From positions 620,001-684,000 of the forward strand of contig MKUO01000001.1 in the NCBI GenBank assembly GCA_001897855.1: a stretch of DNA of 64,000 nt, given 5' to 3'. The position numbers and the translations under genes are program-made. Of the stretch, positions 35,291 to 46,531 are shown in pieces; positions within the stretch are counted from its first letter, which is position 1, and each line of letters opens with the position of its first letter. The notes under the pieces are model-generated. The model had not been told where the DNA came from. It ran no database searches and saw only the letters and a list, made by a program, of their open reading frames with translations. This DNA comes from Bacteroidetes bacterium 43-93 (GTDB taxonomy: Bacteria; Bacteroidota; Bacteroidia; Chitinophagales; Chitinophagaceae).

Positions 35291-36313
35291 CTACGACAGC
35301 ATCGTTTCCAGTTCTTTGAAAATTTCAGCAGGCGTTCTATCGCCCCATAATGCACTATAGATGAGGCTTGCTATAGGATGGTCAATGCCTAGTTGCGTAG
35401 ATATGGTCTCCATACCGCGAGATGCATAGTAGCCTTCAGCAACCATGTTCATTTCCAGTTGTGCATTCTTTACTGAGTAACCCTTGCCCAGCATATTACC
35501 AAACATGCGGTTACGGCTATGTAATGAATAGCAGGTTACTAAAAGATCGCCCAGGTACGCACTTGTATGAAAGTCTGGCCTATCGTTCGATGGATGCACT
35601 TTCTCAAAATGAGCTTCCAGGAAGCGGTACATTTCTCTGTAGCAGTTGGTGATATATACACTCAGGAAGTTATCGCCGTAGTCAAGGCCATGTGCCATAC
35701 CCGCACCGATGGCATAGATGTTCTTCAGCACGGCAGCAAACTGCGCTCCCCATATATCATGGTTATGCGTAGTATGAATATAGCTTGTATAAAATGCCTT
35801 CGCTACCTGGCCTGTAAGGTTATCATCCAATCCTGAGAATGTTAGATAGGACAGTCGTTCCTGTGCTACTTCTTCTGCATGACAAGGGCCTGTTATGGCG
35901 ACATAGCTATTCAGATCAAATGAGTTGTCCTTTGCCAGGTAATCATTGAGCAGCAGGTTAGAGTCGGGTAGGATACCTTTGATGGCAGACACGATGTATT
36001 TGCCATGCCACAGGCTTCTACCCACGCTTTCTATCACCGATTGAGCATATGCAGATGGCACCGCAACGATCACTGTATTGCAATGCGATAGTAACGACTC
36101 CAGGTTATCTGTAGGCATGATGCTCTGTTGTGCAAAGCGTACCGATGTAAGATAGTGAGGATTGTTGTGTCTCGTAGCCAGGTGGTTCATGGCTTCTTTG
36201 TTCCTTACCCACCAGTGTATCTTATGTCCGTTGTCTGTAAGTATCTTGGCAAGGGCTGTACCCCAGCTTCCGTTACCAACAATGCCTATATTTCCTAGAA
36301 TGCTGTCGCTCAA
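35291..36313 (-). CDS. gpsA: Glycerol-3-phosphate dehydrogenase [NAD(P)+]
   Basis: 340 residues. N-terminal Rossmann motif GNGSWGTALA, VPSAYAQSV, and the catalytic Lys region VLKNIYAIGAG with GDLLVTCYS and SRNRMFG. Makes sn-glycerol-3-phosphate for phospholipids. The start is TTG 36313; the next in-frame codons upstream lead straight to a stop at 36317. Confidence 0.96.
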   Translation of the reverse strand: MSDSILGNIGIVGNGSWGTALAKILTDNGHKIHWWVRNKEAMNHLATRHNNPHYLTSVRFAQQSIMPTDNLESLLSHCNTVIVAVPSAYAQSVIESVGRSLWHGKYIVSAIKGILPDSNLLLNDYLAKDNSFDLNSYVAITGPCHAEEVAQERLSYLTFSGLDDNLTGQVAKAFYTSYIHTTHNHDIWGAQFAAVLKNIYAIGAGMAHGLDYGDNFLSVYITNCYREMYRFLEAHFEKVHPSNDRPDFHTSAYLGDLLVTCYSLHSRNRMFGNMLGKGYSVKNAQLEMNMVAEGYYASRGMETISTQLGIDHPIASLIYSALWGDRTPAEIFKELETMLS

Positions 36314-36364
36314 TGCTTATACTGTTAAGTTATACCATAGCAGCTATAGGTTAGCCGCTTTCAC

Positions 36365-37702
36365 TTAGTCTTCCTTCTTAGCTTCGAAAAGCTTGTCTTT
36401 GTCGGTGATGGTAACAGATGACTTATCTTTCAATGTACGGGCTATTGCTCCATAAGGTGCTATTACAACCTCCTCACCTTCTTTCAGCCCATTGGTTATC
36501 TGTATGTATTGATTGTCCTGTATCCCTGTTTTTACGTCGCGCAACATCACCTTGCTTTGCTTCTTATCATATACAAACACTACCTGGCGTACGTCATCTA
36601 TATCGGCACCAGTGGTTTCCTTGTTCTTCTTCTTTACACTATCCGGCCAGTCGCGTGTAGTAACGGCATTTACCGGTACAGACAGTATGTTGCGCTCCCT
36701 GCGTGTCTGTATCTCTACAGATGCACTCATGCCGGGCTTGAATACGAAGTTGCCTTTGGCGAGTGTAGCGCTGATATCTGCATAGCTGGATGGTAATATC
36801 CAGATGTATACAGTATAGTTAGTTACCTGGTCTGTAGTAGAGGTTATGGAAGAAGCACTCTTGCTCGATACACTCACTTTAGATACCACACCAGTAAACT
36901 TCCTGTTGCGGTATGCGTCTGCTTCTATTAGTGTGGTGTCGCCAATCTTTACTTTGGCAATGTCTGTCTCACTTACATCTACACGTACTTCAATCCTGCT
37001 CATGTCTGCAATGGTCAGCATCTCGGTACCTGCCATTTGAGCAGTACCTACAACACGTTCACCAAGCTTCACATTCAGTGCAGATACTACTCCTGAGCGC
37101 GGTGCAACTATAGTTGTCTTACGAAGGTTCTCGCGTGATTGGGTCAATCCTGCACTGGCAGCTTGTATACTATACCCTCCGCCCGATACACTGGCCTTAG
37201 CGGCTTCATAGCTTGCCTTGGCGCTCAGGTAAGTCGCCTGCGCCTGCTCAAACTCCATGGCTGATATTACCTTATCGTTATAGAGCTTCTTATTGCGGTT
37301 ATAGTTAGACTGTGCCTGGTCGAAATTCGCCTTTGCCTGCTGCATCATTTGTGTAGAATTGGCCGCGCGAGATCGTGTTTCCGCGACATTGGCTTCTGAT
37401 TGCGATACTATAGAGCTATATATGGCAGGGTTAATACGCACTAATAGCTCACCTTGCTTTACACTGTCTCCTTCCTTTACGTTCAGCTCTATGATCTCAC
37501 CACTTACTTCCGGGCTTATCTTAACCTCTGTTTCAGGGTATATCTTGCCGCTCGCCGTAACTGTTTCTGTAATGGTGTGGGATGCTGCTTTCTCAATGGC
37601 TACTTTGGTTCCTTTATCTCCGTTGGCTTTAGCTATGGCAATAAGGATGATCAGCAGCACAATACCGCCTATTACTAACCACCAGACTGTCTTCTTTTTC
37701 AT
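36365..37702 (-). CDS. Efflux transporter periplasmic adaptor (HlyD/MacA family)
   Basis: About 445 residues from ATG 37702 (a TTG 24 bases upstream is possible). Signal-anchor helix WWLVIGGIVLLIILIAIA, lipoyl half SGKIYPETEVKISPEVSGEI and GDSVKQGELLVRI, alpha-hairpin coiled coil (SEANVAETRSRAA... to SRENL), second lipoyl half, beta-barrel and membrane-proximal domains. The partners of such adaptors (permease, TolC-like channel) are not in the window. It starts 25 bases after metG on the same strand. Confidence 0.88.
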   Translation of the reverse strand: MKKKTVWWLVIGGIVLLIILIAIAKANGDKGTKVAIEKAASHTITETVTASGKIYPETEVKISPEVSGEIIELNVKEGDSVKQGELLVRINPAIYSSIVSQSEANVAETRSRAANSTQMMQQAKANFDQAQSNYNRNKKLYNDKVISAMEFEQAQATYLSAKASYEAAKASVSGGGYSIQAASAGLTQSRENLRKTTIVAPRSGVVSALNVKLGERVVGTAQMAGTEMLTIADMSRIEVRVDVSETDIAKVKIGDTTLIEADAYRNRKFTGVVSKVSVSSKSASSITSTTDQVTNYTVYIWILPSSYADISATLAKGNFVFKPGMSASVEIQTRRERNILSVPVNAVTTRDWPDSVKKKNKETTGADIDDVRQVVFVYDKKQSKVMLRDVKTGIQDNQYIQITNGLKEGEEVVIAPYGAIARTLKDKSSVTITDKDKLFEAKKED

Positions 37703-37727
37703 TTGTGATCTGTGTTGTGCTTTCAAG

Positions 37728-39818
37728 TTATTTTACTTCGCTGCCGGCAGTTGCCTGCTCTAGCGGAGACACGAATATAAGCTTTCCTTCTGCGTTTTGA
37801 GCCATGAGTATCATGCCTTTGCTTTCAATGCCGCGCATTTTACGTGGGGCAAGGTTGGCCACTACTGTTACCTGCCTGCCTACAATCTCTTCCGGACTAA
37901 AATGTTGCGCGATGCCAGACAATACCGTACGCTTTTCAAATCCCAGGTCTATTTCCAGCTTTAGCAGTTTATCGGCTTTCTCTACTTTTTCAGCACTCAA
38001 TATCACACCGGCACGTAAATCTATCTTCGCAAAGTCGTCTATTGATATCTCCGGCTTCAGCTCTGCATGTTCCACTTTAGCTTCCGTACTTGCTGTTTCA
38101 GTTGCGGCAGTGTTCGGTTTTACCATATTAGCATGCAGTTTCTCAACCTGGGTTTTGATCTCTTCATCCTCTATCTTCCTAAACAACAGTTCCGGTGCTT
38201 TTAAAGGATAGCCAATATTCAGCAGGTTCATCTTACCGGCATTTTCCCATTCCAGCATACGGTCTACTACTTTCATCATGCCGCACATCTTCCTGGCGGT
38301 AAACGGCAGGAAGGGATTAATGAGTATAGCCAGGTTAGCTGTTAATTGCAGGCAAAGATGCAGGCAATTATCAATCAGTTTCTGATTATCGGGATTTTCT
38401 GCAAGCGATTTAGCCACTATCCATGGTTCCTTATCCTGCATGTATTTATTGCCCTTGCGTGCAAGGTCTATCACCTCAAACAAGCCATCGCGGAACTTGT
38501 AGTTCTCAATGTCAGATTCTACCAGTGTTTTGGCATTCTGTATCGCCTGTATCAGTGCATGGTCTGATTCATCCATTACATCCGTGTGCAGCTTTGGTAC
38601 GCGGCCGCCACAAAGCTTATGCATCAATACAAAAGCGCGGTTCACAAAATTGCCGAATATAGATACAAGCTCGCTATTGGTCCTTTCCTGGAAGTCCTTC
38701 CAGGTGAAGTCATTGTCTTTTGTTTCAGGTGCGTTAGAGCAAAGCACATATCTCAATACATCCTGCTGATCAGGGAAGTCTTGAATATAGTCGTGCACCC
38801 ATACAGCCCAGTTGCGCGATGTAGATACCTTCTCGCCTTCTATATTCAGAAACTCGTTAGCGGGCACATTATCAGGCAGTACATAGCTGCCATGCGCCTT
38901 CAGCATGGCGGGGAATATAATACAGTGGAATACTATATTATCCTTGCCAATGAAGTGCACCAGTTTGGTATCTTCCTTCTGCCAGTAGTCGGCCCATTGA
39001 TTTGTTAGTTCCTTAGTTGCACTGATATAGCCTATTGGCGCATCAAACCATACATACAGTACTTTGCCTTGCGCATCGGGCAGAGGAACAGGCACACCCC
39101 AGCTGCTATCGCGTGTCATAGCGCGGGGTTGCAGGCCACTATCCAGCCAGCTCTTGCATTGGCCATATACATTTGCCTTCCACTCGTCTTTTTTCCCTTC
39201 TACTATCCATTCGCTCAGCCATTGCTCATATTTATTAAGAGGGAAATACCAGTGTTTGGTCTTCTTCTTTACAGGTACTGCATTGCTTAGTGCGCTGTGC
39301 GGATTGATCAATTGCTCCGGGGATAAGGAGCTTCCGCAACGTTCGCATTGATCTCCATAGGCATTAGGGTTGGCACAAACAGGGCAGGTGCCTACTATGT
39401 AGCGATCTGCAAGAAATACCTGCTTCTCTTCATCAAAGTATTGTTCGCTCTCACGTTCTTCAAAAAGGCCATCATCATACAGCTTTTTAAAGAAAGCCTG
39501 CGATGTTTCGTGGTGGATCTTGTTACTGGTACGGGAATATATATCAAAGGAAATACCCATTTGCTCAAAGCTTTCCTTTATCAGCGCATTGTATTTATCA
39601 ACCACCTGCTGGGGGGTAATACCTTCTTTCATAGCACGGATAGTGATAGGTACACCATGCTCATCACTGCCGCATACAAATTTTATATCCCTTTTCTGTG
39701 CACGCTGATACCTTACATATATATCTGCCGGCAAATAACATCCTGCCAGGTGGCCTATGTGAACCGGGCCATTAGCATAAGGTAGTGCCGCCGTAACCAA
39801 TAATCGTTTAAAATCCAT
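37728..39818 (-). CDS. metG: Methionyl-tRNA synthetase
   Basis: About 696 residues from ATG 39818 ([17 protein letters not shown]). Contains HIGH in [10 protein letters not shown], the zinc knuckle [17 protein letters not shown], the KMSKS equivalent KVSTSR, and a C-terminal tRNA-binding domain ([16 protein letters not shown] ... [13 protein letters not shown]). A longer reading to 39908 adds an unlikely N-terminus. Confidence 0.97.
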   Translation of the reverse strand: MDFKRLLVTAALPYANGPVHIGHLAGCYLPADIYVRYQRAQKRDIKFVCGSDEHGVPITIRAMKEGITPQQVVDKYNALIKESFEQMGISFDIYSRTSNKIHHETSQAFFKKLYDDGLFEERESEQYFDEEKQVFLADRYIVGTCPVCANPNAYGDQCERCGSSLSPEQLINPHSALSNAVPVKKKTKHWYFPLNKYEQWLSEWIVEGKKDEWKANVYGQCKSWLDSGLQPRAMTRDSSWGVPVPLPDAQGKVLYVWFDAPIGYISATKELTNQWADYWQKEDTKLVHFIGKDNIVFHCIIFPAMLKAHGSYVLPDNVPANEFLNIEGEKVSTSRNWAVWVHDYIQDFPDQQDVLRYVLCSNAPETKDNDFTWKDFQERTNSELVSIFGNFVNRAFVLMHKLCGGRVPKLHTDVMDESDHALIQAIQNAKTLVESDIENYKFRDGLFEVIDLARKGNKYMQDKEPWIVAKSLAENPDNQKLIDNCLHLCLQLTANLAILINPFLPFTARKMCGMMKVVDRMLEWENAGKMNLLNIGYPLKAPELLFRKIEDEEIKTQVEKLHANMVKPNTAATETASTEAKVEHAELKPEISIDDFAKIDLRAGVILSAEKVEKADKLLKLEIDLGFEKRTVLSGIAQHFSPEEIVGRQVTVVANLAPRKMRGIESKGMILMAQNAEGKLIFVSPLEQATAGSEVK

Positions 39819-39979
39819 TCTTTGGGTCCTGTAATTAATTGAAGCTGCAAGATAAGTTGATTTGTCTATTAGCTGAAAAATAAAGGGTAAAATTGTATAA
39901 TATATCATGATTCTTTAATACAGTAAGGAATAACGTTTATGATAGTGTCTTTTGTTGTATATTGAAACAAATCTATACT

Positions 39980-41653
39980 ATGAAATATCTATATATAGCT
40001 TTATTCCTTTTAGCAACTTCTATTGCCAGTGCTCAGTATTCTGGCATTGTAACGAGCAATGGCACTAAAAATGTGCTACTGGAAATTTCGCGAGGTGCTT
40101 CCTGTGGGTATGCACCCGACGCAGATGTATATATCAATCATGTTTTTGATAGTGTAAAAGATGTAATACCGGTTTGCATCCATAGTAATATAACCTATGC
40201 CGACGCTATGGGAACGTCAGCGGGTACAACATGGGAGCAGACCTATACAACAGGATGTCCTATGGGTACTGTGGATAGGATTACTATTCCGTCTGTTAGT
40301 ACGTCAGTAGAAGTAGACAGAACTTTGTGGGTGCCGGCAGCCACTGCCAGAAAAAGTGCTTTGCCGGATTATGATGTAACGATGAGTTATTCAATTAATA
40401 TGACCACAAGGGTTATTAATGTTGTGGTTAAAGGTAAAGCTCTGAGAAATCTTACAGGTGATTATCGTTTAAATGTTTTTGTGATCGAAGATAGCGTAAG
40501 TGGTTCTGGAACCGGCTACGACCAGAGAAACTATTATGGTTCAACAACTGGCCATCTTTATTTTGGACAGCCGGATCCCATTCCTGGTTTCTATCATAGG
40601 CATGTACTGCGTGAAATGTTGGGTGGAGTTTGGGGAACACCTGTAGTTACCAATCCATCTGTTAATGCTGTATCAGCACAATCGTATAGTTATACAGTAC
40701 CAACTGGTTACAATATAAACAAAATCAGGTTGGTAGGGATGGTAATGAAATATAACACTGCCAATATTAATGATCGTGAAATATTAAATATTACTTCGAC
40801 ACCGTACACCAGTACGCCTGCACCTGAACATATCAATATATGTGTAGTTGGCAGAGATTCTGCGACAAATAAAAATATTGTAGTGTGGGAGAAAGGAGGT
40901 ATTAACAGGGCCAAGATGTATAAGATATATCGTGAGGATGATAATGTCATCGGTCAATATAATCTTATCGACACCCAATCAGCTTCGGCTTTCAGTACTT
41001 TTATCGATACAGGATCTCACCCGGATGTTCGCAGTTATCGTTATAAGCTTACATTGGTAGATACTTTCGGACAGGAACTGATTCTGGATTCGGTAACACC
41101 CCATCGTACTATCCTTGTATCTTCAGTAACAACAACTACCAGTATTATTCTGAAATGGAATCTGTATGAAGGTAAGCCCAATACGGTTGCTCACGTTATG
41201 GAAAGTGTTAACGGCGGCACATTTACTTCTATTGCAATACTTCCCCCAGGAACTACGACCTATACAATTACATCTTCTGCATCAGGCGGTACACATGCTT
41301 ACCGGATCGATATAGAAGTGCCGAATGGTTGCGCTCCTTCCAAGTCAACAGGGTATAATTTTATTTCTTCAAACGTTATATTTCCGTTCCCGGTATCTAT
41401 AAACAATATTCCTGGCTATAATGACTTAATTGTGTCGCCCAACCCCGCGTCAGATAATATTACTGTTAATAATACACGGAAAGGTGATGTTTTAAGGTTT
41501 TACAACATGATCGGTGTGCTCCAAAAACAATACATTGTAAAGGAAGGTAATATTACAGTAAATGTTGGAGATTTATCTACCGGAATGTATGTGCTAAATG
41601 TGTTAAGGGATAACGTATCTATCCAAAGAATATCAGTGCAAATAAAGAATTAA
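39980..41653 (+). CDS. Secreted protein with T9SS type A sorting domain
   Basis: About 557 residues from ATG 39980; signal peptide MKYLYIALFLLATSIASAQ. The middle is beta-rich, with two fibronectin III-like stretches (KNIVVWEKGGINRAKMYKIYRED and TTSIILKWNLYEGKPNTVAHVM). The C-terminal sorting domain has VSPNPASDNITVNN and LSTGMYVLNVLRDN. Function unknown, surface exposed. Confidence 0.82.
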   Translation: MKYLYIALFLLATSIASAQYSGIVTSNGTKNVLLEISRGASCGYAPDADVYINHVFDSVKDVIPVCIHSNITYADAMGTSAGTTWEQTYTTGCPMGTVDRITIPSVSTSVEVDRTLWVPAATARKSALPDYDVTMSYSINMTTRVINVVVKGKALRNLTGDYRLNVFVIEDSVSGSGTGYDQRNYYGSTTGHLYFGQPDPIPGFYHRHVLREMLGGVWGTPVVTNPSVNAVSAQSYSYTVPTGYNINKIRLVGMVMKYNTANINDREILNITSTPYTSTPAPEHINICVVGRDSATNKNIVVWEKGGINRAKMYKIYREDDNVIGQYNLIDTQSASAFSTFIDTGSHPDVRSYRYKLTLVDTFGQELILDSVTPHRTILVSSVTTTTSIILKWNLYEGKPNTVAHVMESVNGGTFTSIAILPPGTTTYTITSSASGGTHAYRIDIEVPNGCAPSKSTGYNFISSNVIFPFPVSINNIPGYNDLIVSPNPASDNITVNNTRKGDVLRFYNMIGVLQKQYIVKEGNITVNVGDLSTGMYVLNVLRDNVSIQRISVQIKN

Positions 41654-41684
41654 AAAAACAAGAAAATAGAGTGCTTATGCTTCT

Positions 41685-43628
41685 TTATTTTGCATCAACT
41701 ACCATCTTTATAGTCTGATCATTTACTTTCAAAAAATAGGTGCCCGGTGAAAAATTACATTCAATTTGTTCGTTGATATGTTTAACTGCCGTCACAAAAG
41801 ATTTTTTATATAATTGCTTCCCAATGATATCGGTAATGAATATCCGGCATTCTGCATTTTGAGTTGTACCAGTCAAAGTAAAACTTCCGTTATTGGGGTT
41901 GGGATAGATGTTGAAGTTTCCCTGTTTATTTTTTTGAATAGTTCTTATACCCACAGACATTTTTATACCGGAGCTAGTACTATATCTCGGTTGGGGACAA
42001 GTATCAGCACATAGCAACCTGCAAGATACAAGGTCTGCATCTATAAGCCCGGAGGTTAGAAAACTGTCAGATGTCTCGCCGGGGACATCCACACCATTAA
42101 CCTGCCATTGATATAGTGGTTGAGCGCAATTTGTTGTGGCAGCTATAAACAAAACCTGCTGGCCGAATGTAATGACAGAATCAGGATAGGTAGAAATGGA
42201 TATGGTAGGGTGTTGATTGCTGGTTTTTACCTGAACAGTTACAGTGTCTGAATAATTTACCCCACAACTGTCGCCGCTCGATGTGATTACATATGTTGAG
42301 GTAGTATTGGGAAATACACTTAGGGATGAACAGGTCCAGCAGCCGTTATTATTTGCAGAACCGTTTAATAACTGCCACTGATAGTGATATTCTCCATATT
42401 GTGCCCAAAGTCCTACGGTGTCTCCTATGCATATTGTGGTATCATCAGAGATGATCATGGGGTCTGCTATTTTTACGTAATTGGAGATAGCGTAGTAGGG
42501 GACGATGCCCGGTGGGTAACAAGTAGAATCAATAGCTGTAACTATAAAACGTTTAACCGGTCCGTCTCCGGGTTGTGGAGTATAAGATAATACGGCCGAT
42601 ACCGAATCGGTGTGTTGTCCGTAGTATGAAATAGCAGCACCTTGCGGAAGACTGTCTGCTGTCATTACCAGATTGGTGTTTGGGTGGTTGGTTGCAGTAA
42701 ATAATAAATTGAAGGGTTTGCCTACACAGCCAAGAATATTAGAACTGGAAGTTACCGTAGTTGATAACCGATAAGGTTGCATGACATAATATTGGGCCTC
42801 GCGCATGGTATAGCCTATCAGTGTGTTGTTACGATACTCTGTTATCTTAAAGCATGCCGTATTTTTACCAAGTACAGCACCGTTGAAGGTAACAATACCA
42901 CTGTCGTTAAGGGTAAAACTATTGTTTGTTTGGAAAGGATTCGAGGGAAGTGCAATTAGAGGTGAAGTGGTTACATACGTAACATTGGTCGGTGTGCCGG
43001 AGCAGGATGAGACCCCGGTTTGTGGCTGCGCAAGTTCTACAGATATGGAGTCCCCATCCGTATTAGTGATGCCGGGTATTGCACCAAAGGGCATGAACTG
43101 GCCGGCATAGTAAACCGGCTTATCATTAAAATGTACGGAGGAATTGCCCTGGAAATTTCCTGTATTATCAAAGCCGATCTCGGTGTAAAAATTACCCGAT
43201 GTTGGGTTAGCAATATTTAAGCTGTTATTTCTTGATGGTGCGTAAGCGAAAATGTGCCAGGCATTGCATTGAGCTGGCAATGTGACCGTGGCAGAATATA
43301 TCCATTCTTTATACCCTGGAATGTTGGACGCAGGGCTATCACATATTGTCTTTACCTTACTGCAGCTAACGCTTATGCTACCCGGACCTGAAAATTTTGT
43401 GAGTGTTGCGGTGAAATTGAGACTGGTATTGCAAGGGTTTTGCAAACACATAGGAACAGAAGATGGCTCCGCATTACCACTGCAGTCTATATATAATTTC
43501 AGGAAAAATCTATAGGTAGAGTCGCTTTGCCATTCATAATAAAAATCTCCTGCGGCTATACTATTGGCGAATGTTTGATGAAATGATAATAATATGCTTA
43601 CTAGTATTGCGAGTTTACATAGTTTCAT
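41685..43628 (-). CDS. Secreted surface protein with T9SS sorting domain, paralogue 1
   Basis: 647 residues: signal peptide, an N-terminal domain with FYYEWQSDSTYRFFLKLYIDC and a Cys-rich start, Ig/PKD-like central repeats, and a C-terminal sorting domain (FNIYPNPNNGSFTL ... FSPGTYFLKVND). The N-terminal domain type occurs in large gliding-associated surface proteins. It is a tandem paralogue of the gene at 43674, from which it is separated by a strong terminator. Confidence 0.82.
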   Translation of the reverse strand: MKLCKLAILVSILLSFHQTFANSIAAGDFYYEWQSDSTYRFFLKLYIDCSGNAEPSSVPMCLQNPCNTSLNFTATLTKFSGPGSISVSCSKVKTICDSPASNIPGYKEWIYSATVTLPAQCNAWHIFAYAPSRNNSLNIANPTSGNFYTEIGFDNTGNFQGNSSVHFNDKPVYYAGQFMPFGAIPGITNTDGDSISVELAQPQTGVSSCSGTPTNVTYVTTSPLIALPSNPFQTNNSFTLNDSGIVTFNGAVLGKNTACFKITEYRNNTLIGYTMREAQYYVMQPYRLSTTVTSSSNILGCVGKPFNLLFTATNHPNTNLVMTADSLPQGAAISYYGQHTDSVSAVLSYTPQPGDGPVKRFIVTAIDSTCYPPGIVPYYAISNYVKIADPMIISDDTTICIGDTVGLWAQYGEYHYQWQLLNGSANNNGCWTCSSLSVFPNTTSTYVITSSGDSCGVNYSDTVTVQVKTSNQHPTISISTYPDSVITFGQQVLFIAATTNCAQPLYQWQVNGVDVPGETSDSFLTSGLIDADLVSCRLLCADTCPQPRYSTSSGIKMSVGIRTIQKNKQGNFNIYPNPNNGSFTLTGTTQNAECRIFITDIIGKQLYKKSFVTAVKHINEQIECNFSPGTYFLKVNDQTIKMVVDAK

Positions 43629-43642
43629 TGTCTAATTAATTT

Positions 43643-43672
43643 AATAGATCCCACAATGACGTGGGATCTATT
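43643..43672 (-). terminator. Terminator after paralogue 2
   Basis: Twelve-base perfect stem (AATAGATCCCAC / GTGGGATCTATT) with a 6-base loop, directly after the stop codon at 43674 on the minus strand. Each paralogue therefore probably has its own transcript. Confidence 0.7.
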
Positions 43673-43673
43673 A

Positions 43674-45632
43674 TTATTTATTTATAACTAGTTGCACAAC
43701 AATATTATCCACTCGTAGAATATAAACTCCCGGCCGCAGATCGAGTTGTACCTGCTCGTTAAGTGTTCCATCGGCGGTCTTAACCTGTTTGCTGTACAAT
43801 TGTTTGCCGGTTATATCCAGTAACTCTATCGTATTGTTGCTTGCGTCCACTTTGCCAACGATCGTAAAGCTGCCATTGTTGGGGTTGGGGTAGATGCTGA
43901 ATGGAGAAGAGGCTTTGATTGAGTTTATACCGCTGCTGACGTGTATAGTTAATGGGTTGCTCACAGTATCAGCAGGCCTGGGGCAATCATCACCACAATC
44001 TACCTCACAGGTCACCACATCATTATTTTTTAGGTTGGCCTGCACAAATGAATCAGTCACAGCACCCGGTATGAGCATCCTATTGATAAACCATTTGTAA
44101 TGGGGGTGCGCACAATTGATTACATGTGCTTTGAATGTAACGGACGTTAATGGTGCTATATTAGTATCCGGACTTGCAGTTATCGTTACCGCAGGGTGTG
44201 TAAGATGGGTATTTACGTTTACCTGCACCGTATCATGAAAAGCCGGGCAAGCACCTGCGGGAGACATGTACACTGTGTATTGTGATGTTGCGGTTGGATA
44301 CATACTTGCAAACTGGCAGGTGGTGCAGTTAATGCTGTTTGGTGTACCTGAAAATACAGACCAGGATCCGGAGAATAACAGACCGAATTTTGCTGTATCG
44401 CCAAGGCAAATGGTAGTATCTATCAAAGGTTTTTGTCTTGGATCTACACTCAGTAGTGTTATGGTTTGTGTATTGGGTACTATTACTCCAGGCCTTCTGC
44501 AGGTAGAATCAAATGCAGTGATAATAAAATTCGTCGGCCCCATAGGTGTTGCTATCCAATGAAAATGGCCGTGTACGGAATCTGAATATTGAGATGTGTA
44601 GGTAATCGTTGCGCTGGGGAATTTATATATATGACTATCATGGACAGCCAGGCGGGCGTTACTATCCGCAGAAATAAAGGCAAAATCAAAATCAAGTGTG
44701 TCCCCTTCACAAATTTTTGTGGGAGGTGGCGCAGTAGTAAATTTAAACTGGCTGCCAATATTTGGTGGAGGGGCAAACGCTACAACTTGTACCTCTCTTG
44801 TTACATAACCAACCAGCACTCCCCTTCGATATTCTTTGACTTTTAAAGCAACGTTTTGTGAGCCCGCATTTGTTGGTATAAAACTTAGAGTTCCGTAAGT
44901 AAAGCCCAATGAAAATGAATTGTTAGTTTGAAAAGGGTTGTTGACATTATTTAACGCCGGAGATGTCGTTATATAAGGCGCAACTGAGGCGACCGTATCA
45001 GCACAAGTGCTTACATTAGTTAATGGCGAGACAGTTTCAATAACGATCGAGTCGCCATTGATGTCGGTAACCTTGTTGTCATATCCAAACGGAATTCCGG
45101 TATAGGCAAAAAATATAGGTACGGCTCCAAAGTTCGGGGAGGAATTGGTTATAAAACTTCCTGTATTATTGAAGCGGGCCTCTGCGTAATATTGTTTAGA
45201 GGTGGGGCTTTGCAGGTTGATCATATTATTCCTATAATCTACATGCGTAAAAATATGCCAGGAATTGCATCTTCCCGGCAAAGTAGCTAATGCTGTGTAA
45301 GTATACTGCTTAAGGCCGGGAAGAGTAGAAGCCGGGCTATCGCATTGGGATTTCGCTTCAGAACAGTCTTTCAGGACCGTGGTACCTGATAATTTCCTCA
45401 GATAGGTGCTAAAGCTTAGTGTATTATCGCAGGGATCATGAAAACACAATTGTACGCTATCCGGTTCTGCACCGCCTGAACAATCGCGGTAGAGGGTAAA
45501 CATAAAGCGGTAGGTAGAATCGCTTTGCCATTCGTAGGTAATTTCACCGGCAGCAACACTTACTGATGCATTAGCAACAAAAGAAGTGCAGAGCGCCAGG
45601 CATAACAATGCAGGCAATAATAGTCTTTGCAT
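43674..45632 (-). CDS. Secreted surface protein with T9SS sorting domain, paralogue 2
   Basis: 652 residues with the same architecture as the neighbour: signal peptide, ITYEWQSDSTYRFMFTLYRDCSG N-terminal domain, similar spacing of Cys residues (CDNT, CDSPASTLPG), Ig-like middle (TICLGDTAKF), and the FSIYPNPNNGSFTI ... LRPGVYILRVDN sorting domain. The two arose by tandem duplication and have diverged in the middle. Likely surface adhesin or gliding accessory; unproven. Confidence 0.82.
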   Translation of the reverse strand: MQRLLLPALLCLALCTSFVANASVSVAAGEITYEWQSDSTYRFMFTLYRDCSGGAEPDSVQLCFHDPCDNTLSFSTYLRKLSGTTVLKDCSEAKSQCDSPASTLPGLKQYTYTALATLPGRCNSWHIFTHVDYRNNMINLQSPTSKQYYAEARFNNTGSFITNSSPNFGAVPIFFAYTGIPFGYDNKVTDINGDSIVIETVSPLTNVSTCADTVASVAPYITTSPALNNVNNPFQTNNSFSLGFTYGTLSFIPTNAGSQNVALKVKEYRRGVLVGYVTREVQVVAFAPPPNIGSQFKFTTAPPPTKICEGDTLDFDFAFISADSNARLAVHDSHIYKFPSATITYTSQYSDSVHGHFHWIATPMGPTNFIITAFDSTCRRPGVIVPNTQTITLLSVDPRQKPLIDTTICLGDTAKFGLLFSGSWSVFSGTPNSINCTTCQFASMYPTATSQYTVYMSPAGACPAFHDTVQVNVNTHLTHPAVTITASPDTNIAPLTSVTFKAHVINCAHPHYKWFINRMLIPGAVTDSFVQANLKNNDVVTCEVDCGDDCPRPADTVSNPLTIHVSSGINSIKASSPFSIYPNPNNGSFTIVGKVDASNNTIELLDITGKQLYSKQVKTADGTLNEQVQLDLRPGVYILRVDNIVVQLVINK

Positions 45633-45733
45633 AGAGAGTGGAATTTAGGTTTATTGCAAAGACAAGCTACTCTATTTATTTAGTTGGGTTTAGGCAGATA
45701 TTATTATTATGCTTAATTGTTAGGAATTTGGGC

Positions 45734-46522
45734 TTAATGATTGGTAATGTGTGCCCACTGTTGCTGTAAGTTTTGTTTCATATGTTCATCAGTAAAGTCG
45801 AACCTTACGGGCACTACTGAGGCATAGCCATTTTGCAATGCCTGTACATCTGTATCTTCCCGCTCATCCATATTCATAAACTTGCCTGTCATCCAGTAAT
45901 AATCCTTTCCACGTGGGTCAACGCGATGATCAAATTCTTCCTGCCATTTGGCATAAGCCTGCCTGCATATACGGATGCCTTTAAATTCTTCTCCATAAAC
46001 CTTTGGAATGTTCACATTAAGTAATGTGTGGGCAGGCATGGCAGTTTGCAGCATTTGTGACGCAATGGTACGTGCAACATGGCCTGCAATGCTAAAATCG
46101 GCATCGTAGCTGAAATCTAATAGCGAAAAGCCAACCGAAGGTATGCCTTCTATAGCAGCCTCCATGGCAGCGCTCATGGTACCGCTGTATATAATATTAA
46201 TGGAGTGGTTGGCGCCGTGGTTGATACCGCTCAGGCATAGATCTGGTTTGCGGTGCAGTATCTTATCTCGTGCCAGCTTTACGCAGTCCACCGGTGTGCC
46301 GCTACATTCCCAGGAATCTATACCGTCAAAAACATCGGATTTATGCAGTCTTAAAGGCTCACCTATGGTAATAGCGTGCCCCATGCCCGACTGTGGGCTA
46401 TCAGGAGCTACTACAATTACTTCCCCCAGGTCTTTTACGGCATCTACGAGGCTGCGTATGCCGGGTGCAGTAATGCCATCATCATTTGTTATCAGTATTA
46501 CAGGCCTGTCCTCATGTTTCAT
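45734..46522 (-). CDS. surE: 5'/3'-nucleotidase SurE
   Basis: 262 residues. ILITNDDG metal motif at the start, APDSPQSGMGHAIT, SGTPVDCV and the LSGINHGAN segment with YSGTMSAAMEA. Dephosphorylates nucleoside monophosphates. Confidence 0.96.
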   Translation of the reverse strand: MKHEDRPVILITNDDGITAPGIRSLVDAVKDLGEVIVVAPDSPQSGMGHAITIGEPLRLHKSDVFDGIDSWECSGTPVDCVKLARDKILHRKPDLCLSGINHGANHSINIIYSGTMSAAMEAAIEGIPSVGFSLLDFSYDADFSIAGHVARTIASQMLQTAMPAHTLLNVNIPKVYGEEFKGIRICRQAYAKWQEEFDHRVDPRGKDYYWMTGKFMNMDEREDTDVQALQNGYASVVPVRFDFTDEHMKQNLQQQWAHITNH

Positions 46523-46531
46523 GAGGTAAAT

